A stretch of DNA of 64,000 nt from Datnioides undecimradiatus. Lineage: Eukaryota > Chordata > Actinopteri > Lobotiformes > Datnioididae. Each line of letters starts with the position of its first letter. The first letter of the stretch is position 1. Positions 52,400-62,670 of the stretch are shown here, one piece after another. The position numbers were made by a program, and so were the translations under genes. The notes beneath the pieces were generated by a model. The model worked only from the letters and a program-made list of their open reading frames with translations, searched no databases and was not told the DNA's origin. Location: NCBI GenBank assembly GCA_008933995.1, contig WARS01000015.1, positions 13,021,957-13,085,956 on the forward strand. Reading direction: 5' to 3'.

Positions 52400-53354
52400 G
52401 GGCAGGGAGGGAAAGGAAAGCATGTGGAGGAGGAGCGAGGCAGAGGACAAGAAATAGGGAAGAGACGAGAAGAGACGTGACAGCAAATTGTGTGTGAGCC
52501 AGATGTTGCAGGTGTAATCCAGGTGTGTGTGTGTCTGTGTCTGTGAGCCATGTAGAGCCTGCTTACTTACACACACACACACACACGCGCGCACATATTT
52601 ACGCGCGCGTTGTTTTGTGACTGCGTGTGGCGGTGTGTTAATATGAGAACCCGCAGTCCACGTGAATGACGGAGTGAGCGCTACGCTGAGAAACACGTCT
52701 CTTTTTCCAGACGAGTGAAAACTTCTCTCCCTCAGATCTTACAAGCTGGCAGGCTTACTTAGGGATGCTAAACATAGCTTTCATTTTCCTCTGTGTCTAG
52801 ACTGGCTGCTCACTGCTTTCTGCTGCGGTTTCTTGTTCACTCGGGGAAGATAGTACCCTAATTCTCATGCCTCAGAGCCAGCGGGAAGTTTGTTTAGCCA
52901 GCAGTATTGTGAAGTACCTGTGAACCTCCCCGCGGTGCGCAGTTCAGGCTGAGAGTTTAGCTGATTTTTCAGCATGGTTGACTGATCAAGGACTCATGTC
53001 GGGGTCCAGGGATCATGTTTCAGCTTTGAGGAAAATGTTAGCTTTGAACTTTGAGGGGAGACGGTTCTTGTTCTGCCCTTTTTTGGAGTCATCCCACACT
53101 CCTGTTTGCCTCTCACTCTAACTTTTTACCAAAGATTGTACCTTCATTTGTTGCCAGAGGAATGTTCAGATCTTATTAGATGCTACTTGTCCAACCCATC
53201 ATTGCGCCCTGGAGTGACAATCGCTGTGACAACAGTTTTTCTGATTTTTGAGTGTTGCTGCGTAATCAAGCACAACAGATGGAGAGAAGTGGTCATGTTT
53301 CAGCTGTGAGGAAAATATCATATTGTTGAATTTCTTCTTCCTACTCATCTGCAA

Positions 53355-53936
53355 TGGTGGAATAGATACTAATAGATTTTTTGAAAAGTAAAACTACGCA
53401 AGTAAGAATGTAAAACGTCTCCTGCTAGTCCTACTTAAGTAAAAGTAAAGACGTACTCGCTGCTGAATGTGTATAAAGTAGCGATTCTGCAGTGAAAATT
53501 CAGTTTACTCATCATAACAAGACCGTGAGAACAGGTGTATTATAGCTTCTGTGACTGGAGGGTTTCCAAACTTTGCAGAGTTTGATAAAACTGGTTAACA
53601 TGGCACGAGCTGTGAGACCATGAATTAATAACAGAAATCCTGTGTTGTAAAGTGGGGCTGTGCGGTTTGAAAGAACAGGAGTATCCGTTTTTAAAGCCCG
53701 ATAGCTGCAAACTGAGGCGAACGTCTGCGCCAAGGTGCAGAATGGTTGGAAATCAATTGTTGCAAAAGTGTTTTTCAGTTTCAGGTCAGTGTAGAGTATT
53801 GAAAAACTCAGTATTTCTCTCTGAAGTGCTGTAGAGCAAAAGTAAAAGTTGGCGTTAAATGTAAATACTCAGACAGCCTCAAAACTGTGCAGTAAAACAT
53901 ACAGCACTTGAGTGAATGGTGTCAGTTACTTCCTAA
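53355..53936. mobile_element. Diverged ACTTAAGTAAAAGTA-type teleost repeat
   Basis: The left part has caatggtggaatagatac, cctacttaagtaaaagtaaa and gtgtataaagtagc. The right part has agtatttctctctgaagtgc, agcaaaagtaaaagttggcg, gtaaatactcagacagcctc and cacttgagtgaatggtgtca, ending gttacttcc. The order and wording parallel both arms of a very common percomorph repeat, as I recall it. The middle differs and may be a different insertion. It carries no coding sequence, and its class is not known to me. Confidence 0.55.
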
Positions 53937-54295
53937 CGTTGTTTATCCCTGTGTAAACTATTGTACCTTCTATTTGTAGTCACATTAATTGCCTAGAAGT
54001 CAAATCTCTTTGCGCTTTGATGGCTGAAAAAGGAACGTTTCAATTTTCTTATCTGTCTTTATCCATTTCTCTGAGTTGTCACCTCATCGCTGCACTCGTC
54101 CTTGACATATTGGATTTCTAAAGTGATAAAATCTGAGTGTCTCATCCTTTAATCATGACCAAAAAGATCAAAATGTCAACCTTGCATTGACTTCACCCCC
54201 GTCCGACTTAATGAACAGGTGCTCTTGAAGTTCCTGTTCAAACTCAGTGACACTGGTGTGAATGAAATCTGACGTTTCCAGTGAGTTCTTCATCC

Positions 54296-54312
54296 TTTTT
54301 TTTTTTTTTTTT
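54296..54312 (+). repeat. Poly-T run (17)
   Basis: An uninterrupted T run in intron 2. Confidence 0.85.
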
Positions 54313-54493
54313 AAATAGGAAAACGTTTGCAGCAGAGGCCTGAATGGTGTCTCGAATAGCTCGCACAATATCTCCTTACACAGGAGCTCTGCCACTTGAA
54401 ATTCTATAGCCAGCTGGAGTCAGTGAAGTAAACAGTTTGTCCTCGCTGAAGTGTTTAGTTTTCAGCAACGTGACAAAGTTGTAAGCTGAATAA

Positions 54494-54513
54494 AATATAT
54501 ATATATATATATA
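54494..54513 (+). repeat. (TA)n microsatellite
   Basis: About ten AT units in intron 2. Confidence 0.85.
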
Positions 54514-57049
54514 ACATTCGCAAAGCAAGAAGTAGTTTTCCTTCCTTCGGTGTCCGAGGTTGTAGGGTTTTTTGTTTTTTTTTACAGGGTTGGGAAGGAG
54601 ATGTGTCATGTTTTTTAAGAGAGCCAGTTTGCCTGTGGGTGCATTTTTGTTGTCGTCAGGCAAGTCCCTGCACTGCACAGCGCAGGCCTGCCTGAGTGGA
54701 GATTCTTTAGGAGGGAGATCTCTTTCTTCTCAAAGCGTCTTACCAAGAGCTATTAATTATTAACTGGGAGAGCTAACATCAAAGGAGCAGACTTGTGCTG
54801 AATTAAATGGGGGCTGGAGCCTGGCAGTGAGGAGCTGAGAGGGAAAACTGGGTGAGAGGGAAAAGCCGAGCGAGATTTCGCTTTTGAACTTTCCAAGTAC
54901 AAAAAAAGTGGAAGAAGAAAGAAAAGAGCAATGTTAGTTTATGTAAAGGAGGCAGGACGAAAGAGAGAGTTGGTAGAGCTTGTGTTTATAGCGCGTTGCT
55001 GTCTTTTAATGTTTCAGTGTTTGACAAGGCTTGCATACACTGCTGGGAAAGATCGAATCAGTTTGCAGGGTTAATTAGTCTTTAATGAGCTATGAAAGCC
55101 AGATTCATAAACATCTTATCTGTGGATTGAACCAGGGGGAAATCTAATTGAGACGTAGCTCAAACGCTTTCAGAGTCATGACGCGTTTACATTTTCCTGA
55201 AGCTGGCTTGCGCTCACAGTCGACTTCGCAGAGTGTGGCACATATGCCACCCGTCACATTAAAGGCCTTTTGTCGGTTTGCTTCTCTTTTCCTCCTGCTG
55301 TGACTTGTCCGTGCAGCGGTCGTCCCACCGAAGGTACCTGCAGTGCAGAAGACCCAGGCTGTGCTGCAGACTCTAAAAATCAAATCTAGACTATATTTAG
55401 CATCATTATCGACTGTGCTGTTGACAGTTATTGATCCTGGACAGTCCAAATACCTCTGTTCCTCCTCTTGCTTTGTAGGTAAAAGCCTGCTATAAACGAT
55501 AAAAGAAGGCTGGTATGTATATTAGATTAAAATGTTAAGTAAAGTTGAATCCAAACTAACTTCAGCTACACATGCTGCTTTAATCATTAACCTCTTTCTA
55601 AGGACTCATAGTACACACACGGAGCAGGGAAAATGTCCGAGGGAAAAGGGAATTTCGCAGTTAACAAAACTGATACGCATTACGTTGGATGCAAAAGAGT
55701 TTAGGAAATCAGCACTCATTCGTGATGAACAGCAGGAAATGACTAACAGAAGCCCAATGAGCCCAAAGCTGCAGGACGCAATTATTGTAAGTGAGGTTGT
55801 GACAGACGCGCAAACAAGAGCAAAATTAACAGAAGAACATGAGGAATGTGGACGCTTGCATACAGGGGACGAGGAGTGAATAGTTTGCTAAGTGTAAAAA
55901 AGGGTTCCAGTCACGTGCTGTGGCCTTTAGCCGACCGACACAATTGAAGAAAATACCTGAGCGCACAAATTTCGGAACGACGGAGCTCTCTGCCGCCATC
56001 AAAACACAAGATGAGGGAGTAACATTCATCTGTCCTGTACAGACTCTGCGTGAAGGAGCAGTGAAGCTGTGCTGGCAGCTAACGGACGGCCTCCGCCTCA
56101 CGGAGACTTTCTGTACATTATGTAGAAAATCAAAGCTGCACAAGTGTTTACAGCGGTGATGGGGCCAATTCAAAATCGCTTCCTCCTTCCCCTTCGGACC
56201 AAAGAGGAGAGTCTTGCTCAACATTCCACTGTTGAGTGTTGTTATCTCAGAAATCGACGTGATGTGTTGTGAAAAGTGTAATTGCGCCTCCATCCTACAC
56301 ATACCACCTCTTCTCTGTGTGTCCTCTGTAAGTGCCCGCTGACACTCTGCAGCCACTCAGCAGCAGAGTCACAGCGCTGTTCATTGTCACTTTGATCTTC
56401 AACCCCCCCCCAAACAGTTATGAAGAGCGCTGGCAAGAACCCAAGGGCACTTGATAATACCAGGATATGATCCCAGCCACTCTATTTTAGATCATGTAGT
56501 GCAGACATCAAAACGTTGTCTAAATAGGGCACCGCGAATCAAGCGGGGTGAGAGCGGGTTGTAGGAGAAAGCAGCAGCTGAGATAAAGGAGCTCTTTTTT
56601 TTTTTTTTCGACGAGTGGAAGCCAATTTGGATTCTGCGAGGAGATACGTGGGGTTCTGCAGATCCGAGCATTTCCTTTATCTTTTGCCTTTAGCAGAAGT
56701 CTTCAAAAGATCTCTGTGCTCCGACTTTTCCTGCTCTCACATGAAAGGAGCTCACATTTTTTTTAGCAGTTTGGAAAGCCATGATAACTTTATTCAACTT
56801 TTCCTGAGCGTGCGCACCAGAATTCGAGTTGCATCACGCAGAGCCGCGCGTGCATTAGTTCTTGACACAGGGATGAAACCGTTCCAGTTGCTGTCATAGT
56901 ATTAGCGCAATGTGGCGCAGATTCACAGAGAATGACATCATGAGGACTTCAGAGGGATGGAGACACAGACCACATGTGCGTCTTAGCAAATGTTATCAGT
57001 GGCTTGTTTGCTCCTTCGCTTTCCCGTTTGCTCATTCCAGCTGATCTGT

Positions 57050-57062
57050 GGGGGGGGGGGGG
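57050..57062 (+). repeat. Poly-G run (13)
   Basis: Thirteen G in a row about 160 nt before exon 3. Confidence 0.85.
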
Positions 57063-57079
57063 TTACACTCAGGTAGAGG

Positions 57080-57095
57080 ACTCCCTCTAGTGGCC
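57080..57095 (-). promoter_or_regulatory. CTCF-like motif, reverse, near exon 3
   Basis: CCCTCTAGTGG (57083-57093) reads CCACTAGAGGG on the minus strand. It fits the CTCF core up to the position where C is replaced by A. It lies about 130 nt upstream of exon 3. Confidence 0.35.
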
Positions 57096-57224
57096 TAAAT
57101 CTGAATGTGAAAACTTAATCTCAGGTGGTTCAGAGTGCAGTTGTGATCAAACATCCGTCTGACTGGCTTTATCTCTGCGCCGCTGCCGAATACATCTAAT
57201 GATTACCTTGTTCTGTGTTTGCAG

Positions 57225-57299
57225 GCAAAGAGAGCGGTGCAGCGGGGAGCCACAGCCGTCATCTTTGACGTGTCGGAGAACCCGGATGCCATCGACCAG
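57225..57299 (+). CDS. znrf3: znrf3 coding exon 3: ectodomain core
   Basis: Encodes residues 119-143, [20 protein letters not shown] followed by DAIDQ. The [12 protein letters not shown] segment is the typical helix-strand core of protease-associated-like ectodomains in this ligase family. The acceptor is tgtttgcag. The donor is CAG then gtttgt, which is weak at +3 and +4. At 75 nt it is the smallest coding exon here and is phase 0 on both sides, so skipping would delete 25 residues without a frameshift. A long CA repeat begins about 42 nt after the donor, and a GT repeat follows some 90 nt further on. Confidence 0.96.
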
Positions 57300-57339
57300 G
57301 TTTGTGCACACCTAGAGAAATTACTCGGGCATTCACACA

Positions 57340-57341
<2 letters not shown>

Positions 57342-57379
<38 letters not shown>
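57342..57379 (+). repeat. (CA)n microsatellite just after exon 3
   Basis: About 19 CA units starting 42 nt after the exon 3 donor. CA repeats in this position are binding sites for hnRNP L in other vertebrate genes. Confidence 0.9.
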
Positions 57380-57381
<2 letters not shown>

Positions 57382-57463
57382 ACTCGGTTGGTCTGTGAAA
57401 GATTCTCTACTTTTCCTCTCAGAAGAAAGCTTAGCTGTATGCCCTGCCCATTTGACTGGTGCT

Positions 57464-57469
<6 letters not shown>

Positions 57470-57494
<25 letters not shown>
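57470..57494 (+). repeat. (GT)n microsatellite in intron 3
   Basis: About 12 GT units, complementary to the (CA)n tract 90 nt upstream, so the two can pair in the pre-mRNA. Confidence 0.9.
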
Positions 57495-59784
57495 CTGTTT
57501 GTACAAACAATGATCTTTCTATCTTTAGTTCAGTTCAAAAGCATGTGGATCAGCCTTGCTCATTCAACCATTCAGGGCCTTTGAGCTCTCTAACTTGTGT
57601 TTGGAGGAGCGCACTGCACTCTTAGAGGGCTGAAAATGGATATCCAGGTTCAGCTTTCACTAGACCATGACCAAACTCTGTTGAGCTCATAATTGAACAG
57701 GTAGCACACATTACCTCATCCCCCGAGACTAGGGATCTGTCTTTGAGTGCACATTTGGGGGTGAGCAAACTAAGAACAAAGTGTGTTTCTTGTCTCACAC
57801 GCCCAGACACTCACATTCCATTTTCTTCCACCGGTTCTTGCTCCAGTGTCTTTGCTATTAAGAGGTATAATACACGTGTTGCTCGTCTGAGCGCCTTTGT
57901 CGCAAGAATTCTCCTGTGGTATTCATCCTCGCCACGCCAGGCCTGGACTTGCAGGTTTTTCTTTTTTTTTTTTTTTCACTCTCTCTCTCCCTCCCTCCTC
58001 GCCTCCTCTTCTCTGCCGCTGGGTCGTAAAGTGCGTAGCTGAGAGATAAAAGGGATTGCGCAGAGACCACATGAAAGGCATCGCTGGGCGGCTGTGTTAA
58101 ATTCCCCCGAGAGGCTTTTCCAGTCAGAGCGGCCCGATCAGCAGAGACAGGACCCACAAGGCCGAGGGGCAGGGAGGAGGAGCTTGCGGAGAATTTAAGG
58201 TCCCGGGGCTGAAATTAGGAGGAAGGCTTCATGAAGTTAATGTACTTGACCTCCTTTTTATCTCAGTTAATAGGATGTGATGCCAAATGCTGCTTGTGGC
58301 TAAAACACTTTGGATGTTTTGTTTGCTGAAAAGTTTGCGAGTCAACTTTCCTTAAAGAGCAATGCACTCAGGTTTATCACAGGACTTCTAGGTGTACTTT
58401 CTTTAATGGGTGTATTGTTTGTCAAAGACGCAGCTCGAGTCCTGGAGGAGTCGCTTCTCAAAGCGGGAGCGGCGCAACAGAATCAAGCGAGAGATCAAAA
58501 GTCTCCAAGTCTATACTTTCAAAACCAGAACCTACAGTATTTCACTGGGGAACATGACGACAGCAGAAGAAATAGAAATGCGAATATCTTCGGTATTTCC
58601 CTTGGGCTTTTCAAATTACAGATTCCAACTAGCAGACGAGAGGGGAGAAGGGAGAAGGAGAGGAGGAGTGAAGGAGCACGTCAACCGACTCCAAAGCAGG
58701 AACATACTATTCATTGACTATCTTCCCCTGCTCCCTCTGGCAAACTCTGGCCAAAGCTTCCGTGTCTTGAGCTTCTGGGTCATTTTTCCCTGTTTGGTAG
58801 AGAAGTTCATTCATGCCTTTTACATTCAGACCGTGCATTAGACTTTTCACATAATGAATGAAACTGAATGAAATTTCACGTCTGCTTGTGACCCTTCATC
58901 ACACGTTGCCCTTGTCAAACAGCTGAGAGCAGTTCAGCCTCCGAGTGATGCTCTCTGAGTCCGTGTTTGATTAACAGTCTTTAATTATTTCAACTCCCCT
59001 GTGTTTTGGACAAACATGCTCAGCCTTTGACACCCTGATGCTACACACTGGTGTTAACTGGTGTTTGCATTTGTTGTGACACAACCCGTTTCTTTTCTTT
59101 TTTATGTGACATTTGAGTATTTAAAGGTAAAATAAAGCTTAAGGAAGTGACCTTTTGTGTTTCTTTTGTCTTTTTAGTCAGGGTTATCTTATCTCAGGTT
59201 GGTACCACTGTATTAAGGGTTTTACCCCCAATATTTCAGGGTTCAGTGGTATTAATATAATATAGACATTGCCAGAGACATACAAAGTGTTTCAATATGA
59301 CAACTTTCAATATTTACTTCAGAATCTTTATGAAAATTATCACTATTATAACACTGACGCTGTCGTTACAGGTTTAAGTCATTTTATTAGTTTGATTATT
59401 GAGTTTTTCTTTTTTTCATCATGTTTTACCTCAAATCAGAATGAAACCAGCTTCATATTTGACGTAGATCCCACGGCCTGCCTTTGATTTTTAACGGGTA
59501 CTCCAGTGATTAGTTGTTGCCTTTCTGTTAAGTTGCAGACTCACAAGAGCCACATTTAAATGAGTTAAAACAAACTATCATGAGTCACATTAAGCCACGA
59601 CTCTAGTATGGTTTGAGCTTGAACATCACTGGATCCTACATTTCCCATGATGCCACAGAGGACATTGTATAACTGTTTTTACTGACTCCTAACGTCAAGA
59701 AAACCAAACCGCAGAGACAGTGAGAACACTTTTGATTTTGTCACACATTAGTTCATCGGTGATGTTCTTCTTTTCTATCTTCAG

Positions 59785-59916
59785 CTCAACCAGGTTGCGG
59801 AGGATCCTCTGAAGCGGCCGGTGGTTTACGTGAAGGGCAACGACGCTGTTAAGTTGATGAACATCGTCAACAAGCAGAAAGTGGCTCGCGCTCGCATACA
59901 ACACAGACCACCGAGG
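59785..59916 (+). CDS. znrf3: znrf3 coding exon 4: end of ectodomain
   Basis: Encodes residues 144-187, [20 protein letters not shown] then [20 protein letters not shown] and RPPR. This completes the ectodomain up to the juxtamembrane linker. The KRPVVYVKG and [16 protein letters not shown] segments match mammalian ZNRF3 closely. The acceptor is ctatcttcag and the donor is AGG then gtaaga, both strong. There is no N-glycosylation sequon in this exon or elsewhere in the ectodomain. Length is 132 nt, phase 0 on both sides. If intron 4 were retained, the frame would add 12 residues and stop at 59953-59955, before the membrane span. Confidence 0.96.
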
Positions 59917-60857
59917 GTAAGAGCTCCTGCCAAAACCCCAAACCACTCAGTGTAGATGACGCGTATGTGTGTGTGAGACTAATCCAAGGCACATGTGAAG
60001 AACATGAGGAAGAGGTGAACGTGTTTGTGAGGCTCGCGCACAAAAACAGTGCCGAGAAGTTGTCTTATTTTTTTAGATGTGAAGACAAACGAAAATTCCA
60101 GCTGTGAAATCCGACCCCCTTTCTCCCTTTCTTCTCTGCTCGCCGCTGCCCCCGAGGCCGAGGACTATTTCACAGCACTGTGGGAGATTAATATCAGCCA
60201 TTCAAAGAGCTGTTTGTTTGCTTGGAATATTTGATAAGAGACCAGCACACTTTGAGGTCAAATGACTTGACATAATGAAAGCCCGAGAGAAAGGGCTGTC
60301 CGATAAGACACATTTTTCTAGGCAGAATAAAACAATCTGCTCATTCTTGGTCACTTTTGAGCAGCTGTTTGTGGACTGAATTTCTTGGAAATCGTCGCTG
60401 TCTTTAAGTCACTCAACTCCTACCTCTCAAGAAAATATGCCAAATCTGCTTTATTTGTCTACAGTTGGTTTCCTGTTGGTTAATCTGCAGATTATTTCAT
60501 TGCTTAGTTAGTGAAATGTCACAAAGTGATGAAATAATGCTTCTTCCAGTACCCGAGAGCAAATAGCTCACATATAAACTGACACAGAAATAAGAAAATG
60601 ATTCTGAGATGGAAATGAAATGACTTGCATGACTAATCAGCTGTTTATTTACTTACTCTTTGCTACTTTATTTGCATAATTGAGAGCTGAATGAGTCACA
60701 GCATTGAGAGCTCTGGTTTGTTGACAAAGCAGTAATCAAATGTCCTCAGTTGTCTGTGGGTGGAAATAAAAAACTGTTTTCAGGCCAGATGAATCTTTTT
60801 GTAACCCCTTTAATCAGCTGCACGTGAAGATTATTTGACATATTTCTTTTTCCACAG
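59917..60857 (+). other. znrf3 intron 4 (941 bp)
   Basis: The donor is gtaaga and the acceptor is tccacag, immediately followed by a second cag. It contains an AATAAA at 60326-60331 and a probable AGGGCTG-type repeat fragment at 60462-60545. Nothing else is recognised. Confidence 0.9.
60462..60545. mobile_element. Probable fragment of AGGGCTG-type repeat
   Basis: ttggttaatctgcagattat, then ttcattgcttagttagtgaa and atgtcacaaagtgatgaaat, resembles the interior of the family seen at 2177-2443. No terminal repeats are preserved. Confidence 0.4.
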
Positions 60858-60968
60858 CAGCCCACAGAATATTTTGACATGGGCATCTTCCTAGCGTTCT
60901 TCGTGGTCGTGTCGCTGGTTTGCCTCATTCTGCTCATCAAGATCAAACTCAAGCAGAGGAGAAGCCAG
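60858..60968 (+). CDS. znrf3: znrf3 coding exon 5: transmembrane segment
   Basis: Encodes residues 188-224. QPTEYFDMG is followed by the hydrophobic stretch [18 protein letters not shown] (about residues 197-214), then the basic stop-transfer run KIKLKQRR. This gives a type I protein with the RING in the cytoplasm. The acceptor region reads ttccacagcag, so splicing could occur after the first CAG (exon from 60858, keeping Q188) or after the second (exon from 60861, dropping it). I chose the first because mammalian ZNRF3 has RPPRQPTEYF. The donor is CAG then gttagt. Length is 111 nt, phase 0 on both sides. Confidence 0.95.
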
Positions 60969-62502
60969 GTTAGTGCGAGGCACACACGCTCATTAGCACC
61001 TGAGAAGTGTGGAGGACCAGAAACTTCACTTCCCTATTGCACAAAACACACCCAAATGCACAGCGCCATGCCTCGCTTTTCCAGTCCACACGTCTTCACT
61101 TGGAGTCGCAGGCGTTGAGTCAGGCGACAGTAGCGCCACTGTTAATTGATTCCTCTCGGGTGTCGACAAAGAGCTCTCGTGGAGGCTCATGTCGGTCGCA
61201 TGAATCAGGATAAGCGTTTAATTAATGCCAATGAGAAGGGCGGCTGCTGGAGCCAAACGCAGAAATGTCACAACGGAGAGTAAAAAAACCTGTAGCGGCA
61301 TCCGTGAAGACAGGTGTAATCCTGCCAACGTGTGTGTTTGGGTGTGTCATTGCGTGTGTTTCACAGCAGCACTGTGACTTCCTTTGGCAGTTAATTAACA
61401 ACTGACACAGTGGGACGGGGGGGGGCGGGGGATTTGTCACATGTAACAAGTTTTCCTTCCCGAAATGTGAACAATTAATGAGCTTCTTATGCAGTAAATA
61501 TTGTTCATGCAGGGTTCACGTCTTCTATCCAATTAAGTGTAAAGAGCAGAAAACATTTCAGAAAACTTTTGGGTGTAGTGAAGGATTCCTCAAGGGTTTG
61601 CCCTCACTGCCACTGCAGTTAATTACAAACCCAGTTTTAAGTCCTTGTGTTTCATGTTTGTCAACCTTGTGCTGAGAATGATTTTCATGCCAAAGCTGAT
61701 TGCTCACTTGGTGACCAGGATGTCCACACGTCCTTAAAATATCTATAATTATTTAGTTGTGAGGCAACACGAAGCAGGAAACACCCTCCAGAGACCCTCG
61801 TTTAGTTAAGCCTGAGCATAAATAACTAGCTACATGTAGGCTATAAGTCACAATGTCTGTGACGCATGTGAATCATCAGGTTTAATCCCAGTAAGTAGTT
61901 CTGTATGTGTCGACTTATCACTCGCCATTTTATGGCGACACGAAGCAAATCAGAGATGAAAAGAGACCAGAGAGTTGTTAATGCACCAGTCAGACATTGC
62001 TAAGTGATGAACTGCGTCAGCGGGGAAAGTCTCAAATCATGACATCATCAACACTCAGGCACTAACATCAACAAAGAGAAACACAAAGCTTTTAAAAGTA
62101 AACACGTGCCTGCACCCACATGTAGACATTTGACGGCACGTCTGCCGAAAAACACAATCAAACAACTCAGTGATGTCGGTTTTATTATTTTATTTCATCA
62201 TTTTAGTCTACAGAGATTTAAAAGCTTTTCTATTTGTAAACATGGTCCGAATATCGTAGGCTTTGTTCTTTTTCAAATCTTTCTGTCATTTATGCATTAG
62301 CACTTTAGAATTGAAAGTGTGTGTGCAGAGTGAATTAAAAGTTTGACTTTGGAGATTATTGGACATGTCCTAGTCAGTTTTCTAAATCCTTCATTTCACT
62401 TACTTAGCTCAGGTTTGATATGTTTTTATGGTTTTCTACTGTAAATGGTAAATAAGCTCACTCTGCTTCGCTGACCCTGTCCCACCTTCCTCCACCCCAC
62501 AG
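60969..62502 (+). other. znrf3 intron 5 (1,534 bp)
   Basis: The donor is gttagt and the acceptor is caccccacag. A G-rich patch with runs of three, nine and five G lies at 61412-61431. I see no gene or repeat that I can name. Confidence 0.9.
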
Positions 62503-62670
62503 AGCTCCATGAACAGAATGGCCATCCAAGCTTTGGAAAAGATGGAGACAAGAAAGTTCAAGGCCAAAGGAAAGGGTCAGCGCGAGAGCAGCTGTGGAAC
62601 CTCTGATTCACTGAGCAGCAGCTCCACCTCGGACTGCGCCATCTGTCTGGAGAAGTACATTGATGGGGAG
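62503..62670 (+). CDS. znrf3: znrf3 coding exon 6: cytoplasmic linker and first RING cysteines
   Basis: Encodes residues 225-280. [19 protein letters not shown] is the conserved helix after the membrane span. A basic and serine-rich linker follows ([11 protein letters not shown], then [10 protein letters not shown]), and then the start of the [17 protein letters not shown]269 and C272 are the first two zinc ligands. The remaining ligands must come from exon 7, which would continue after DGE and is not in the window. The acceptor is caccccacag and the donor is GAG then gtgagg. Length is 168 nt, phase 0 on both sides. Retaining intron 6 would add 68 unrelated residues before a stop at 62875-62877, destroying the RING. 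Confidence 0.95.

Larger units (their letters stand above)
38469..57224 (+). other. znrf3 intron 2 (18,756 bp)
   Basis: The donor is gtaaat and the acceptor is tgtttgcag. I see no credible coding exon. Contents include a 23-nt poly-T run, a C-rich GC patch (about 40.1-40.4 kb), the Tn5-type adapter sequence with (CT)25 (44116-44184), two ACTTAAG-type repeat copies (45434-45502 and 53355-53936), (CAG)6 at 46371-46388, a five-run G-quadruplex motif (50213-50239), a (TA)n tract (54494-54513) and a CTCF-like motif close to exon 3. Confidence 0.9.
57300..59784 (+). other. znrf3 intron 3 (2,485 bp)
   Basis: The donor is gtttgt and the acceptor is ctatcttcag. It starts with a (CA)19-class tract, a (GT)12 tract follows, and a poly-T/polypyrimidine stretch lies at 57956-58015. 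No coding content is recognised. Confidence 0.9.

Noticed and set aside
55826-56356. 176-residue open frame on the minus strand
   Set aside because: There is no recognisable domain or family resemblance, and it lies in intron 2. A long frame by chance is expected in 64 kb. A protein search with no hit would confirm this.
57259-57510. Frames rich in HTHTHT or CVCVCV here and at 27574-27875, 15129-15416 and 22977-23187
   Set aside because: These are translations of CA/GT microsatellites, not genes.
62503-62508. A second AG (62503-62504) as the exon 6 acceptor
   Set aside because: It would shift the frame by two, whereas the first AG gives the conserved SMNR...[10 protein letters not shown].
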